From positions 2,932,299 through 2,996,298 of the forward strand of contig JAJEKV010000072.1 in the NCBI GenBank assembly GCA_021234155.1: a DNA stretch of 64,000 bases, read 5' to 3'. Origin of the DNA: Isoetes taiwanensis (taxonomy: Eukaryota > Streptophyta > Lycopodiopsida > Isoetales > Isoetaceae). Every line of letters begins with the position of its first letter. Position 1 is the first letter of the stretch. The translations under genes were made by a program, and so were the position numbers. The notes below the pieces were generated by a model, which was not told the DNA's origin, did no database searches, and saw only the letters and a program-made list of their open reading frames with translations. Below are positions 9,841 through 21,300 of this stretch, one piece after another.

Positions 9841-11342
9841 AAAAGAAGATGAAGCCTAAATTATTGCCAATGGTTATGGAACCTACAATCCTGGTGTTGA
9901 AGGATAACCATAACCTGTATGATGCAAAACTGAACCATTTTCTACATATAGGCCCCGCAAATATATGTGTATGTGTTGAGTAATCAGAAGATTTCCCAAA
10001 TTTTACGCCAACATATTGCTGTGAATATCCAGAAAAGAAACCAACCAAATTGCACCAAAGAAAATTTCTAATTTGTACCCATAACAATTTCCACAACTCA
10101 ACTGATACCTAAAACAATTTCCACAACCCATATAAACTGTAGCAGAAGAGCAAAATGTTTGTACATTATGTAAGCCATCAAATAATGCCGTTGTCGAATA
10201 CCAAATGGTGATGATATGGCAATAGGAGGCCATGTAGTCAAAGTACAATCAAAAGTATTTGTATCTTATCAATTTAAAAAAGGAAATAAACATGGTCAAG
10301 AAATATCCAGAGCTTGAATTGAGTACACGAATAGGTAATATACATATTGAATTATGGAACTACATGGAGAGCTGGAACTGCACATAGAGAAATAGAGCAT
10401 TAGAAGGGAGGTAGATAGATACATACATTTTCCAATAAAGATGTAACTTATTTGCCCAAATCCAACGAAAAAAATTCGGAGAAAAGGCTTTGTCAATGAA
10501 AAAATTTCGAGACACGCTTCATACGAAAAATCCCTCCTATTTATGCGGCCAGCCACGTTTTGTCGCCATATCGCTCATGATTCTGCTCATAATTCAGTCC
10601 TGGAAGGATCGCATTATACACGTCAAGGATTTCTACATCTAATGAAAAGCTTTGCATTTCCCATTGACGTTATCTTGTGATGTGCAAAGCTTTGGTATCA
10701 ACCCACACCCTAATTATAAAAGGAGCAACTCACAGGCAACCGCATTCAAATCAGATGTAAAAAAACAAATTAAAAAGAGCCGTTGGACCCACTATCAACT
10801 TCCAACCTGTTAATGCAATGCCTACTCCAATCAGATGTAAAAAAATAAATTAAAAAGAGCCATTGAATCCACTATCAATGTCCAACCTGTTAATGCAATG
10901 CCTACTGAGTTATGGATTTATATTTATTCACAACGGTGTGAGACACAATTTGTGTTAAAAATAACCGTCAATTCCTTGAAAGTGCACTATAGCAGATTGC
11001 ATATAGTAAGCAGAATCGTGGAGCTGTAAACAATATTACTTGAGTTGTACAAACATGTTTACTTTTCTCCTTTATTGTGCTTTTGGAATAACTTCATAAT
11101 TTCCTGGATGTGTGAAGCATTCACTTATGAAAGGGCTTCTTTAAACAATGAGATTGCCAACACATGGCAGATATCTTCTTCTTCTTTTTCGATGCCTACT
11201 ATAACCAGTCATATAGCACAATTTGAAAGCCTTCTCAAATGATAACCTCCATGCTTTACCACTTTAGGTAGACACGCATATATACAAAACACAGTGTCAA
11301 TTAAAGGCAGCTCAACTATCTATCAATTTTAATAATATGCAC
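9841..11342. repeat. Composite-unit segment with 79-bp duplication (shared with 21951-23462)
   Basis: Collinear with unit B. Apart from the possible YTH exon (9893-9965) no gene is recognised. A ~79-base segment with the words AATCAGATGTAAAAAAA and CCAACCTGTTAATGCAATGCC is tandemly duplicated (about 10746-10906; also about 22860-23020). Open frames here are interrupted differently in B, which argues against coding. Confidence 0.55.
9893..9965 (-). pseudogene. Possible YTH-domain (ECT-type) N-terminal exon fragment
   Basis: Minus-strand reading gives GLYVENGSVLHHTGYGYPST then PGL and a stop. The phrase resembles the low-complexity N-terminal word (YxENxSxxxHxGYGY) of plant ECT m6A-reader proteins. 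In unit B the same exon (about 22005-22060) is preceded by an intact acceptor-like TTTGCAAG but has lost bases that shift the frame. The match is short and lies outside the diagnostic YTH domain. Confidence 0.35.
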
Positions 11343-11875
11343 TCAAAGCCTCCTAAGGTTATCAAGATGTGCTTGGAGATCACTATCATCTCCAGAGGCA
11401 CCTGTCGCTTGTGGCACCCTGGCGCTTGTTAACTCTGCTGGATTTGCAGGGGTATGGATGAGCTGCATAGATTGATATAATAAAAAAATTATACTCTCAA
11501 TTAAAACTTTATAAAATATACCTGTTGATCAAGGTCAATCCCAATTTCATCTAGAACTTGGTTGAACAGCTCGTTAGTTTCTTCCTCTTTCTTCATCACC
11601 TTCCAAAGCATCATCAATAGCATCTTCCATTACCCCCATTGTCATTTCCATTCTCTCGTTCTGCTTTACAAACGCTTGCATAATTTCCTGCGGTGCTAGA
11701 CTTAACTAACTTCTGCACTCTTTGTTCTTCCCAAATCTACCTTTATGGCATCTGAAATAAGAATCAATACCTGAATATGCAATGACACTCCTTGCAATTG
11801 GGATTCCAGTCCATAAAACTTTGTAATTTGATGGCAGGTTCGAATAAGATCTTTTGCCATCACTCTAACAACACC
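11343..11875 (-). pseudogene. ESCRT-III VPS2/CHMP2-like fragment (copy A)
   Basis: Three exons on the minus strand. Exon at 11875-11771: RVMAKDLIRTCHQITKFYGL ending with SQLQGVSLHIQ before a GT donor. Exon at about 11705-11522: FVKQNERMEMTMGVMEDAID and NQVLDEIGIDLDQQ before GTATAT. Last exon 11462-11343: ends DSDLQAHLDNLRRL-stop. This is the central and C-terminal part of VPS2, which assembles ESCRT-III filaments on endosomes. One extra A in a GAAGAAAGAGG run (about 11592) shifts the frame between EGDEE and ETNEL, identically in unit B, and the N-terminal helices are absent. Confidence 0.75.
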
Positions 11876-11879
11876 CTAA

Positions 11880-13770
11880 AATAAACCAGATGAAAATTAT
11901 TGGTATGAAGGGAATGATATTAAAAAAATTGAAGAATAGAATACTGTAGTAAAAGCTACTTCTCCTATGTTTAGTTATTGAATATACAGTGTGCCTATTT
12001 CTGATCCTCAGACTCCAATAGCTGGGGAAGGAATCTCAGGGGCAACAAAATCGATTTCATAGAAACTAAAGTATTCTTCTCAAAGTTGCATTAAACCATG
12101 TTGCCCATTGCATCCCATAATGAAAAAGTGAATTCAACCACTAAATGAACCTTCAACGTGATGTTAAGTGATGTTCATGATATTGCACTCTATAGGAGAT
12201 TCTTAGTATCAACCAGTCAAGAACACTGTTAAAGAAGGCAAAATTATGATGCAGCTAAAATATAATGAAAAGATGGGGGCACAGGAGTTGTGCATTTGTG
12301 CATTTGCACACAGCAGTTTTTAATACCAAGCTCAACAAGCTTACTAGCTAGCAAGAAAAACTTATCCAACCCTGTTGTGGATCTTCAAATTGGTGGGAGA
12401 CATCACTTGGAATGCTGTGTTGAAGGTGCAGATGGGAGCGATAGAAATAGCGATGATGATGCATAGTAGGTCTATTCTCCAGTTTTGTAAATTGTCAACT
12501 GCCCACATAATACTCCAAATTACATATCCAAAGCATTCAATGTAAGCAAAGTATTAAAGAAAGTGGCTTCGATAATTTAATTGCACAATGGATATCTGGA
12601 ACATAAGCATCATTTGCAATTTCTCCAAGCCAAAACATATATCATGGATTCTAAATTTGAATTACGATCCATTTGCTAGTTTAATCACACTGGCGGATCA
12701 TGCTATGCTATTAATGCCTACGTAGGTAATAATCTTATAAAAAAAATCATCATGAACAGTGTCAAACTCCTAGACATACCTTATATTTGTATGAAGCAGC
12801 TTACAGTTCAGTGATTTGACAAACCAGTAAATTAAGAACTATCTCCCTCTTATCCAGGCTAACACCAGGTTGCATGCTACATCCACATTTACCTTGTTAG
12901 ATGTCAGCTAAGGACCCAAATCATTGATTTGCATCTTGTTTGCATCAAGAATAGGCCTACAATGATTCTTACCTTGCTACCAGTACCCTGAGCCCAAATT
13001 CGAATCTACTGGCCTTGCACAGAGGCCAAGTTTCGACCCAGTTCTTTCCCAGCAAACTGCCATGCCGTTTTGATGAAAAAGAAAAGCAGGAGATGGTTAT
13101 AAGGGCCGCGGTTTCCAGTTTTGGAGAAGCCGGAATAGAGTAGCTGGAACAGAGTAAAGTGGGCAAAAATATTAGGGCTTTGGATGCATTGCCCCAAATT
13201 GTGTCTGCATGCTGCAATACAGAGTCAAGCAAATAGGTAAGGCTTTGCCGTTGCAACAAAAAATCAAGCAACAAATGGACCCAATGGCATTCCAAAACAA
13301 TGCCTATGCGCACCACATCAGGGCCCAAGCATCGGGCAAATTCATCCCCATGCCAGGATAATCAGAACTCCAAAAGCGAAAAATCAGGCTGAGAAATCCC
13401 AGAGCTCTATCCACGACGAAGGATGCTACAATGGGTTTGGTTCGATCAGTGGACCTTGGGATTCTTCAAATCCCACCCACGCAGCGGTGCCTTCTGGGCC
13501 AAGTAAACAGGCGACCATGAATGCTCTAGATGGAGTTCAAAAAATCCAAAGCATATTTCCCTTAAAAATTTTTGCACATACGTGTCAGCACCATCACTGA
13601 GTTATATTCTGCAGGTCAGGGGCTGGCAAGAATGCCTGACCCCTTCCCGTTCCACATCACAACGCGTAAAGCCTCTCCTCCAAATTACCTAGTACAAAAA
13701 TTCGAGGGCCAATGGCCTAAATGGCTCGGGCCATGGCCCGAGAATTTTTTTCATTGAACGCCCGAAGGCC
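11880..13770. other. Stretch without recognisable genes
   Basis: 11880-12556 is the end of unit A and is repeated at 30605-31220; it is AT-rich and non-coding. 12557-13770 is specific to this position. A 119-residue minus-strand frame at 12969-13328 has no recognisable domain or plausible gene structure and I do not support it as a gene. Confidence 0.5.
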
Positions 13771-13776
13771 AGGGCG

Positions 13777-13870
13777 TTATCGCCCTTTAACACTCCTGGT
13801 TCTAGGGTTTACACTGGCCATGGCTATGGAAGATCTGCAGGTGGTGTTTGGAAGATCTGCAGGTGGTGTT
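13777..13870 (+). repeat. Short dispersed repeat, also at 57115-57190
   Basis: CCCTTTAACACTCC, GGGTTTACACTGGCCATGG and CTATGGAAGATCTGCAGG recur in order at 57115-57190. In this copy the piece GGAAGATCTGCAGGTGGTGTTT is itself tandemly doubled. No coding sense is apparent. Confidence 0.6.
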
Positions 13871-14309
13871 TGGATCTTGCGGCTGTCTGCTAAAACAGAG
13901 TTTTTTCTTTCAAAGTTTTGGTTTCTAGCCATCTCAGAATAGGGTTCTTTTGTTAGGTCGTCTTAACTCCATTCGAATCTGCTGTAGATGGCAAGGGAGG
14001 GGCCGATTTGCTTTGATCCAGCATGCCTTTCTTGCAGCGAATCAACTGCTTCGACATGGTCGGCAGTTACATTTTTTCCTTCTGTCTCTAGAATATTCTC
14101 TTAGTAAGAATTTTTCAGGAAATCTTGTGCCAAAAATGATGATCCTAGTGCAGAAATTTGCACAGCCCGGTCCCAGGATTTACCATAGAGAAGAAAAGCA
14201 TGCCGGAATAAGCCTGGTCTCAAAAAATTACAGATTGGGATGAACTGAGAGCAGAATAGATGATCCGTGGGTTTTTGTCCGAAGCTTTCCTGATCAGGGA
14301 GGTGATGGA

Positions 14310-14470
14310 GGTATATTGCAGCCATAAAAATTTGTGCATGTGATGCTGATTCTACTCTATAGGTGCCAGAAAAACGTTAAACCAGCAAAGAGAGAAACAT
14401 TGCATATTATTGGAGACATTGCTGGTTATTTATATGCCAGTACAAAGTAGTAGCAGACAGCCATTGCCAA
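14310..14470 (-). other. 3' flank / probable 3' UTR of cysteine-rich gene
   Basis: This segment downstream of the stop codon is conserved in both broken gene copies at 49913-50079 and 54549-54715 (words AAAAATTTGTGCATGTGA, TTGCATATTATT, GCTTATTTATATGCCA), better than expected for neutral spacer, and continues directly into the coding homology. It is therefore probably transcribed 3' UTR. Confidence 0.5.
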
Positions 14471-15023
14471 TCACTCAGCATTTGGCAGAGCAATATTCAG
14501 GTTTGATGTTTTAGGGCACATCTTTGTGCAACCATATCCATTTTTCTCGCAGCAATAGTGTTCAATACCTTTTTGGCACATGTAAATGCATCCATAGCCA
14601 TTCTTGATACAACATACATACTCAGGTCCTGATGGGCATAGCTGCTGGCAGCCATAACCGTTCTTGATGCAACAAAAGTATTGAACTCCAGAGTCACATT
14701 CCTGGAGGCAAGTGCCGAAGCCGTTCTTGCGGCAGCAGTAAGTATCTCCCACTATATTACATACATTCCAGGGCGCACAGTTAATATCAGCAAACAGAAT
14801 AGAATAAAAAGCTTCAACGTCCAGAATAAATAATAGAACAGAATAGAGATAGAAGAAATTCCAAGGCAGCAAGAGAAAGCAAAAACCCACATTTGTTGGA
14901 AGGAGGATGGTACTCAAGCACAGTGGTGGACTCGTCCATGTCTGCATTTACATTTCGTGAGTACGCAAATTGGACAACAGAGAGGAGGCAGAACAACACA
15001 AGGAGCATTCCAGATGAAGCCAT
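14471..15023 (-). CDS. Secreted cysteine-rich tandem-repeat protein
   Basis: Two exons. Exon 1 (15023-14891) starts MASSGMLLVLFCLLSVVQFA, a signal peptide with cleavage likely near AYS, then a short acidic propiece. The intron has a GTGGGT donor and an acceptor at ...TTGAAG. Exon 2 (14811-14471) encodes four ~20-residue repeats with the pattern CCxKNGYGCxxxC (first repeat CCRKNGFGTCLQEC), ending in LNIALPNAE. Exons join in phase, giving 157 residues. At least 18 cysteines in CC pairs predict a disulfide-rich extracellular protein. I cannot place it in a named family; structural, defence or cell-wall roles are all open. A TATA-like CATATAAAAG lies about 40 bases upstream. Frame and signals are intact, unlike the fragments around it, so it may be a live gene. 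Confidence 0.72.
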
Positions 15024-15057
15024 TGCTTATGATGCTTGCTACAAAGCTCAAGCTCGT

Positions 15058-15068
15058 CTTTTATATGT
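15058..15068 (-). promoter_or_regulatory. TATA box of cysteine-rich gene
   Basis: CATATAAAAG on the minus strand about 40 bases before the ATG at 15023. The same box with the same spacing is present in front of the truncated copies in units A and C and in the promoter piece starting unit D (near 41370). Confidence 0.55.
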
Positions 15069-15189
15069 GGAACATCTTTATCTTATCTCATGAGACAGAC
15101 GTGTCCTCTGCAGAACTTAGGTCAGAGATGCCATACTGCCATAGACAAAACAGACAGCCATAACTTGAATTACAGCCTTCCCTTCATGC

Positions 15190-15380
15190 TAGCCTAATGG
15201 GTTTGACGGCTCAGATTTAGGCACTCTACTGTAGATTAGGGGGCGGCCATACCTTGAATTACAGCAGACATCTCAGATTTAGGCACTACTGTAGATTAGG
15301 GGGAAGACGTCTCGGATTTAGGCACTACTGTAGATTAGGGGGCAGCCTTACCTTGAATTACAGCCATACTGGACGTCTGT
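15190..15380. repeat. ~60-bp tandem repeats (unit B)
   Basis: Three units of the CAGATTTAGGCACTACTGTAG type, upstream of the intact cysteine-rich gene's promoter. Intervals between units vary because some have lost the CAGCCATACC portion. Confidence 0.75.
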
Positions 15381-15654
15381 TTCGATCAAACACTAATTTC
15401 AGCCGATAGACATAGACGTGTTCTCTGGTAAGCCACAGAACGTGGTCTATAGTAAGCCATCAATTCTTTGTATATTTAAGGATCACCATGCACTATGGGC
15501 CTTGCCATCATATAGGTCTTACAAAATTTATATTCTCCGAAATGGTCTGAACAGCAAGCTTGGCTAAAATATCCTACATATTTTATGGTGAATAGCTTCC
15601 CTATTTATCTTTCCATATATTTTTATCACTCCTTACTTATGGTGAATAGTTGCC

Positions 15655-16810
15655 TAATATCTGGCCATCATTATTCACGCTTCTTTCCTTGAACATCTAT
15701 CATTATAGCCCTTCCTTTCAATGTCTACCAATACTTAGCAATAAAAAACTCGCCCTCCTCCCTTATATCTACTGCCTAAAATCTACTGCCTAAGGTTTAA
15801 AATCTCACCCTTTCTTTAATGTCTACAATCCTTTAAACTTCAAATTTTAATAACCCTTCCTTTCAATATCTATCTACCATTATGCTAATGCTAGATATTA
15901 GTATTAGAAGCTTGTGTTACTCATATTATTTTTACCATTACGTATTACATATTGCTACACGTTTCACATGTTTTACATGTTTTTACGTATGTTTGTTTTT
16001 TTTAGGGCCCGAAGGGCCCAAATTTTTTTTTAGTACAAGAACCAACACATAACTACCATTACCATTAATTAACACAACCATTGGCTCCAACACATTTAAA
16101 TTAAAATCCCCCTTAAACCCCCTTTGGTTTGGGTGCATATTCACACGGGGGGTGACTCCGGGCAACGAGAGCTGTTGGATAGGCATATTCACCCCTTATT
16201 CCTTAATCTACACCGTACGTAAAGTTCCTCGTTTGTGGGGTATGCATGTACAAAATTTGCTATACTGTATAACAAGATTTGCAAAATACTATAAGGTTTC
16301 AAGCAAAATACTATATAGTGTTGATTTTGTACGTGCAAAATATAATTATAAGGGCTCTCGCTGCCCTACGTCACCCCCCGTGTGAATATGCACCCAAACC
16401 AAAGGGGGTTTAAGGGGGATTTTAATTTAAATGTGTTGGAGCCAATGGTTGTGTTAATTAATGGTAATGGTAGTTATGTGTTGGTTCTTGTAAAAAAATT
16501 TGACAACAGGGCCCTAAAAAAAAAACAAACATCGTGAAAAACATGTAAAACATGTGAAACGTGTAGCAATATGTAATACGTAATGGTAAAAATAATATGA
16601 GTAACACAAGCTTCTAATACTAATATCTAGCATTAGCATAATGGTAGATAGATATTGAAAGGAAGGGTTATTAAAATTTGAAGTTTAAAGGACAGTAGAT
16701 ATAAGGGAGGAGGGCGAGTTTTTTATTGCTAAGTATTGGTAGACATTGAAAGGAAGGGCTATAATGATAGATGTTCAAGGAAAGAAGCGGGAATAATGAT
16801 GGCGATATTA
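15655..16810. mobile_element. Foldback (long-TIR) transposon
   Basis: Two arms of about 450-500 bases (15655-16156 and 16366-16810) are inverted copies of each other, beginning CCTAATATC and ending GATATTAGG, with a ~210-base unique centre. The arms contain GGGCCCGAAGGGCCC-like palindromes in T/A runs. No transposase is encoded, so it is non-autonomous. A related copy of the centre and one arm occurs at about 24230-24590. The centre-facing arm ends CACACGGGGGGTGAC / GTCACCCCCCGTGTG are perfectly complementary. Confidence 0.8.
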
Positions 16811-18262
16811 GGGTCGCTACTTTAGGGTTTCCACGATTCGGACGGAATCGCGCCGGGCGCCATGTGCTCGAAGCGTAAAATTCTATGTTTTCGCCATCAT
16901 CATCATCATGCGCCTTTTGCTTCCGATTCTCGATTGCCATGTCTTCGCCATCTCCATGCCATGTTCTCAAGCCTCAACAAGAAAGGCATTGCCTCGCTCT
17001 AAGATTAACCGCAAGATATTTAAGGATGAAGCAGTGAAATGGCCTCTACCATCACCGCTTTGTGTTCTTGCCGCCGAGATTTGCAAGCGCCCATCCGGGC
17101 TTCAAGCCGCCGCCATCGCCAAGTTTGCCATAGCTCTGGCAGTAAAATGAAGGGACAAAGTAGAGACACAGAAAGAGGCAAGAAGGAAATCAAAACCACC
17201 AAAAGCTTGTTATATGCATGCAAGAAATCTCCCTGCCATTGCCATAGCTTGGAGACAACGACCTGCACAAGAAGTGGAAGAAGAAGAAAGAAAAATTGTT
17301 GCCATAGCGGGACCTGCAGAAATGAATGGAAAGGAGAAGATCATGGGAGAAGATCATGGGTTTCAAAGTTCGTGTGGAATTTGGCTTGTGGGTTTCAATC
17401 GATAAAGATCTGTCTCTCCATCTCGGCCTTTGCATGCTAAATATCAACACACTAGCCGGGACTTTCGGAAAATGAATGGAAAGGAGAAGATCATGGAGAA
17501 GATCATGGGTTTCAAAGATTCGAACATGCAACTTACAAAAACCCACGGATCTTGTGGGTTTCATCGCAAGATCTGTCTCGTCCATCTCGCCTTTGCATCT
17601 GCTAAATATCAACACACCATAGCGGACTGCAGAAATGAATGGAAAGGAGAAGATCATGGGAGAAGATCATGGGTTTCAAAGATTCGAACATGCGACTTAC
17701 AAAAATGGATGCAAAACCCCATTGGATTGAGCCGAATCTAACTCAAGACCACAGGTTCGAGGAGGGTTTTTCAGGGAATTTCGGCTTGTGGGTTTCACTG
17801 CAAGATCTGTCTCTCCATCTCGGCCTTTGCATGCTAAATATCAACACACTGAAAATAAGAATATCAACACTATGTTGCCTTGAAACCCACCAGACCATGC
17901 CATGGAAACTTTGAATATGTAGCACAAACTGCTGAACTTAGCATCGGCCGCATCATCCTCTGCAAATGCACTCCAAATCTGTTTCCACTCTGATCACAAA
18001 GAACATTAATTTTTTGGAAGAATGCCCTGAAATGCTATCACGAGACTTGCATGTTCAGCTCCTAAAATAAAAAGAGGGCTTTTGTTGTGAGCCCTTGGAT
18101 GTTGGACCATTGAAAAAAAAAAAACTAAATCAACGGCTAAGAAATGGTGCACTCTAGATGTATGCATTAGTACATCCATTCGAATACGCCATGAAATCTT
18201 AGGAAAACCTTTGTGAAAAGCGTACAAAAACACAAAAAAAACCCCCTGTTATTATGCTACAT
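16811..18262. mobile_element. Remainder of unit-B insertion: tandem repeats and a shared 380-bp end
   Basis: With the foldback element this completes an insertion absent from units A, C and D. From 17320 to 17880 there are three imperfect ~150-165-base repeats, each with AAATGAATGGAAAGGAGAAG, GATCATGGGTTTCAAAG and AGATCTGTCTC words. 17885-18262 is repeated at 26643-27022, stopping at the same word (TGCTACATATTCA), which suggests an element terminus. Short open frames here follow the repeats and lack family features. Confidence 0.55.
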
Positions 18263-18886
18263 ATTCAACCGGCAATAATAATGCAATAAGAAAATTATCT
18301 CATGCAATTTGCATAACACCGAATGTTAATTATTTGCCATATATAGATGTTAATTTTTTGTCATAGAGGAAGTTTTTTCATGCTTCATCCTTTGCACAAA
18401 GTGAACACTAAGTATTTTGCTCAAAAAAGAAATGCACAATTTTGAAACCATAATACAAAGTAACCTGTTCGTAACAACACTTTTAACTTCTTCACTTAAA
18501 TTGGTACTTAAATCAAATGAAACCTAATGGAGCCAGAGGGTTTTCCCATTGAAGATTTTGGGGCAATTTGCCTATCCTCAACAGTTCCACGCATACAAGA
18601 ATCAAAATACAGCATCAAAATACAGCATCGGGCTCGCCTGCTTCAAACTGAGAAATTCATTTAATCCAATAGATAAACATTGTCTTGCTCATCTCTGCTC
18701 TGCTATAGTAAGGATGCCAGGCCTACCTTTGAGTGTCTTTGTGTAGACTTTTGGTCTAAACTTTTAGGCATATCATGTGATCTTATTACTCGAATTTCAC
18801 TATCATTCAATATCTCTAAGGACTTCGGGTGCTGCATTCCCACAACCTTGGGACATACCAACATCTACATGAATGACTTTGTTATC

Positions 18887-19600
18887 TCAGGCAGCATTAA
18901 TTCCCCATGGCACCTGAATAGTATGTCCTACAACCATCCTATCTGCCTCCATGATGAACCCCAAAGTGCGATCTAAAAAATCACAGTTGCATAAATGCTC
19001 CCCTGACCAAGAATATTGACGGAACCATACAACTGCATCAGGTCCTCGAATGTATGGAGGTGCCCAGCGCCCATTATGTCCTAAAATCCAACTTCTAACT
19101 TCAGCATTTATCTGATCAAGTCCATAGTCAACATGAGCAGGAAGAAGGCCTCCATGTGCAAACACTGTACTTCCAACAACTAGAGCAATTGTGTCTTATG
19201 CAAAAAAATGAGTTGATACAGGGCCTCTAGGCTTTAAAGAAGCCATTCTAGGTCGAACACCACCAGCAAATTTCGCAGGAATTTAGGCCAAGATGGTTCC
19301 ACCGTCCCCAATTCTTAAAGTCTTCAATGCCTTCCTTCGTAGCAAACCTAAAGTCACCGTCCATGTTCATAACCTCATGATAGCCATTCATAATATAAAT
19401 AACTTATCACCTCCTTGTCGCTGTGCTTGTCCTTTTAATCTCTAACAAATAAATGACCTTCAATTTCTACCAGCCAAGATCAAGCAGATCCCCTACATCA
19501 CATCACATTAAATCTCTCATCCATCACATTGGTAAGTTTTAAAGCTACCCTTGTTTTCTCCAAGTCCCCATGAACATCCCCAATGAACATCTGTCCATTG
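18887..19600 (-). pseudogene. Shewanella-like phosphatase fragment (copy B)
   Basis: Same motif order and same defects as copy A: GDVHGD, GDLLDLGW, GYHEVMN, FAHGGLLPAHVDYGL, GHTIQV. Differences from A are mostly single substitutions, including a residue change in ...QYSWSGEHL. The shared inactivating changes show that the fragment was already broken before the units multiplied. Confidence 0.72.
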
Positions 19601-19837
19601 CTAGAAGTTTTGTTACTAGCTTTTTTTAATCTGGGTAATTGTCATTTAATTTTTCTGCAACATCATCTTTGCAACAGTATCTATAAAGGATGAGACTAAA
19701 GAAGGCACCTTAATCCAGACGTCCGTGTTGTTGTTAGCATTCCAACCATTCCCTACATTTCCCATGATCGAAGGCATCACTCAGCCTTAATCTAAGATAC
19801 AAGTCCGATCCCATCTAACACATGAAGGAAAATAGAT

Positions 19838-20029
19838 CTACGCTTCAGAGATTTCAGTTGCGAAACTACTGGGCCTTAACGATTCTCCAAAATGAAATTG
19901 GAGAAGTGCCGCATTGCCGGTTAAATCTTTAGGAATTGGATGCCTACAAGACGGATCTGCAGGTAGCTGAACACTAACGAAAATTTCACAAGATTTCAGC
20001 TTTAGGTTATTTTTGGGTGATTTCAACAA
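19838..20029 (-). pseudogene. Probable BAHD acyltransferase fragment (copy B)
   Basis: 63-residue frame as in copy A (QLPADPSCRHPIPKDLTGNA), without catalytic motifs and with the same head-to-head junction to the PPR fragment. Confidence 0.38.
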
Positions 20030-20540
20030 CTGGGTATATGCCTGACATTTATAAATACACTCAATGCTGTTTTTGTAAAACTCGGCATTTTGGAAGTGCT
20101 TTAGAAATGCTTGATGAAATGGATAATGTTGAGTGCAAAGATGACACTGTTACCTACAACACGTCGATTGATGCAATCTGGAAATCGAAGACAGTAGGAG
20201 ATCCTCCTTTTTAGTAAAGAAGATGGTGAAAGCTACTTAAAGGGTAGTTGTAAGATGGACAAGGTAGACTATCCTCGTAAGATGAACAAGGTAGACCTGG
20301 CTAGTGAATTTCTAGAAAAAATGAAGCAAGAATGTTGCAGTCCAAATGTTATTACTTCCACCACTTTGATTCCTGGGCTTTGTAGGGCAAAAAAGATGGA
20401 CCATGCATCTTTATTGTTTCAGATATGGTAAAAAGTAGATGCTATCCAAATATTATGACCTACAACATATTGATTGTTAATCATTGTGAGGCACGTGATT
20501 TTAAGCTGGCACATAAGTTGCTAGATGATATGATAGAGTG
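20014..20540 (+). pseudogene. PPR protein fragment (copy B)
   Basis: Carries the DDTVTYNTSIDAIWKS motif, then after frame breaks the ...PNIMTYNILI... piece. It is slightly more degraded than copy A (Leu to Ser within NTLID). Confidence 0.7.
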
Positions 20541-20694
20541 ATGGCAAGCATTACATTTGCACTTCAGTTAAATAAGGAATTTGTGCAGTTAGAATCCCGT
20601 CTCACTGTAGCATACTGCCTATTTGATACTCATGATGCTAGTTTATCTATCAACACAGCAAGATCCATGTTGTCTGCAACTTGAACAAGCTGCC

Positions 20695-21300
20695 TTGTTC
20701 TCCACCTGTGGGTAATGCTGTTTATTTCCACCCTGAGGGTGACACAACTTTCTTTTTTATCATGTTCTTTCTTCCACCCGCTGGGTGATGCTTTTTCTCT
20801 CCACCCTCCGGGTGATGCTATCTTCTCTTCTTCCATGTATTGTTGATTTTCTCCTCCTTACTAATCACTCACATCAGTTTTTTGGGTGCTTGTTGTTGTG
20901 CAGCTTGCCGCTTCGTCGTCATGCATGTTCTTGTTCTCCTTAACTGTTAATGGGTGCCTTCTATATGTTCTATTTCTTTTGCAGGTGTTATGCCGTCTCG
21001 CAGGTTCATTCCCTCTTATGTATGCCATCCACCCATTTCCTTCGATTCTCCAGGCAACCATCCAAGGTTGTTGGCGACCATTTCTCATTAGGGTTTTCCT
21101 CGAAAACCCGAAAGGGCGGGGTTTTTCATCCCGATGAGAAGTTGTCGCCACTACCCTTCTATACTGCCTATGCACACTTTCTTCCTGATGGGGTAGCTCG
21201 ACATTGTTCCTATGGTCATCTCCCCATCTATATTATTCAAACATTGTATACTGCTGTTGTGATGAATGACAAGCCTATTGGGCGGTTTTTGTCTTCCTTG
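20695..21300 (+). mobile_element. LTR-like repeat, 5'-truncated (unit B)
   Basis: Matches 5738-6345 of copy A. The promoter half including TATATAA has been lost in the deletion joining at about 20690, while the CACCC/GGGTG repeats and the hairpin (21072-21149) remain. Confidence 0.5.

Larger units (their letters stand above)
745..12556. repeat. Composite repeat unit A
   Basis: First of four collinear copies of a multi-gene-fragment unit. Order: truncated cysteine-rich gene 5' end, 60-bp tandem repeats, phosphatase fragment, BAHD-like fragment, PPR fragment, LTR-like repeat, possible YTH exon, VPS2-like exons. It is interrupted by the inverted LTR-like copy (1261-2146) and the HUH element (7014-9840). 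It ends at AATGTAAGCAA near 12556, exactly where unit B joins unit C at 31220. It may be one large transposable unit or a segmental tandem duplication. Confidence 0.75.

Noticed and set aside
12969-13328. 119-residue minus-strand ORF
   Set aside because: No recognisable domain, no supporting splice or promoter context; likely chance.
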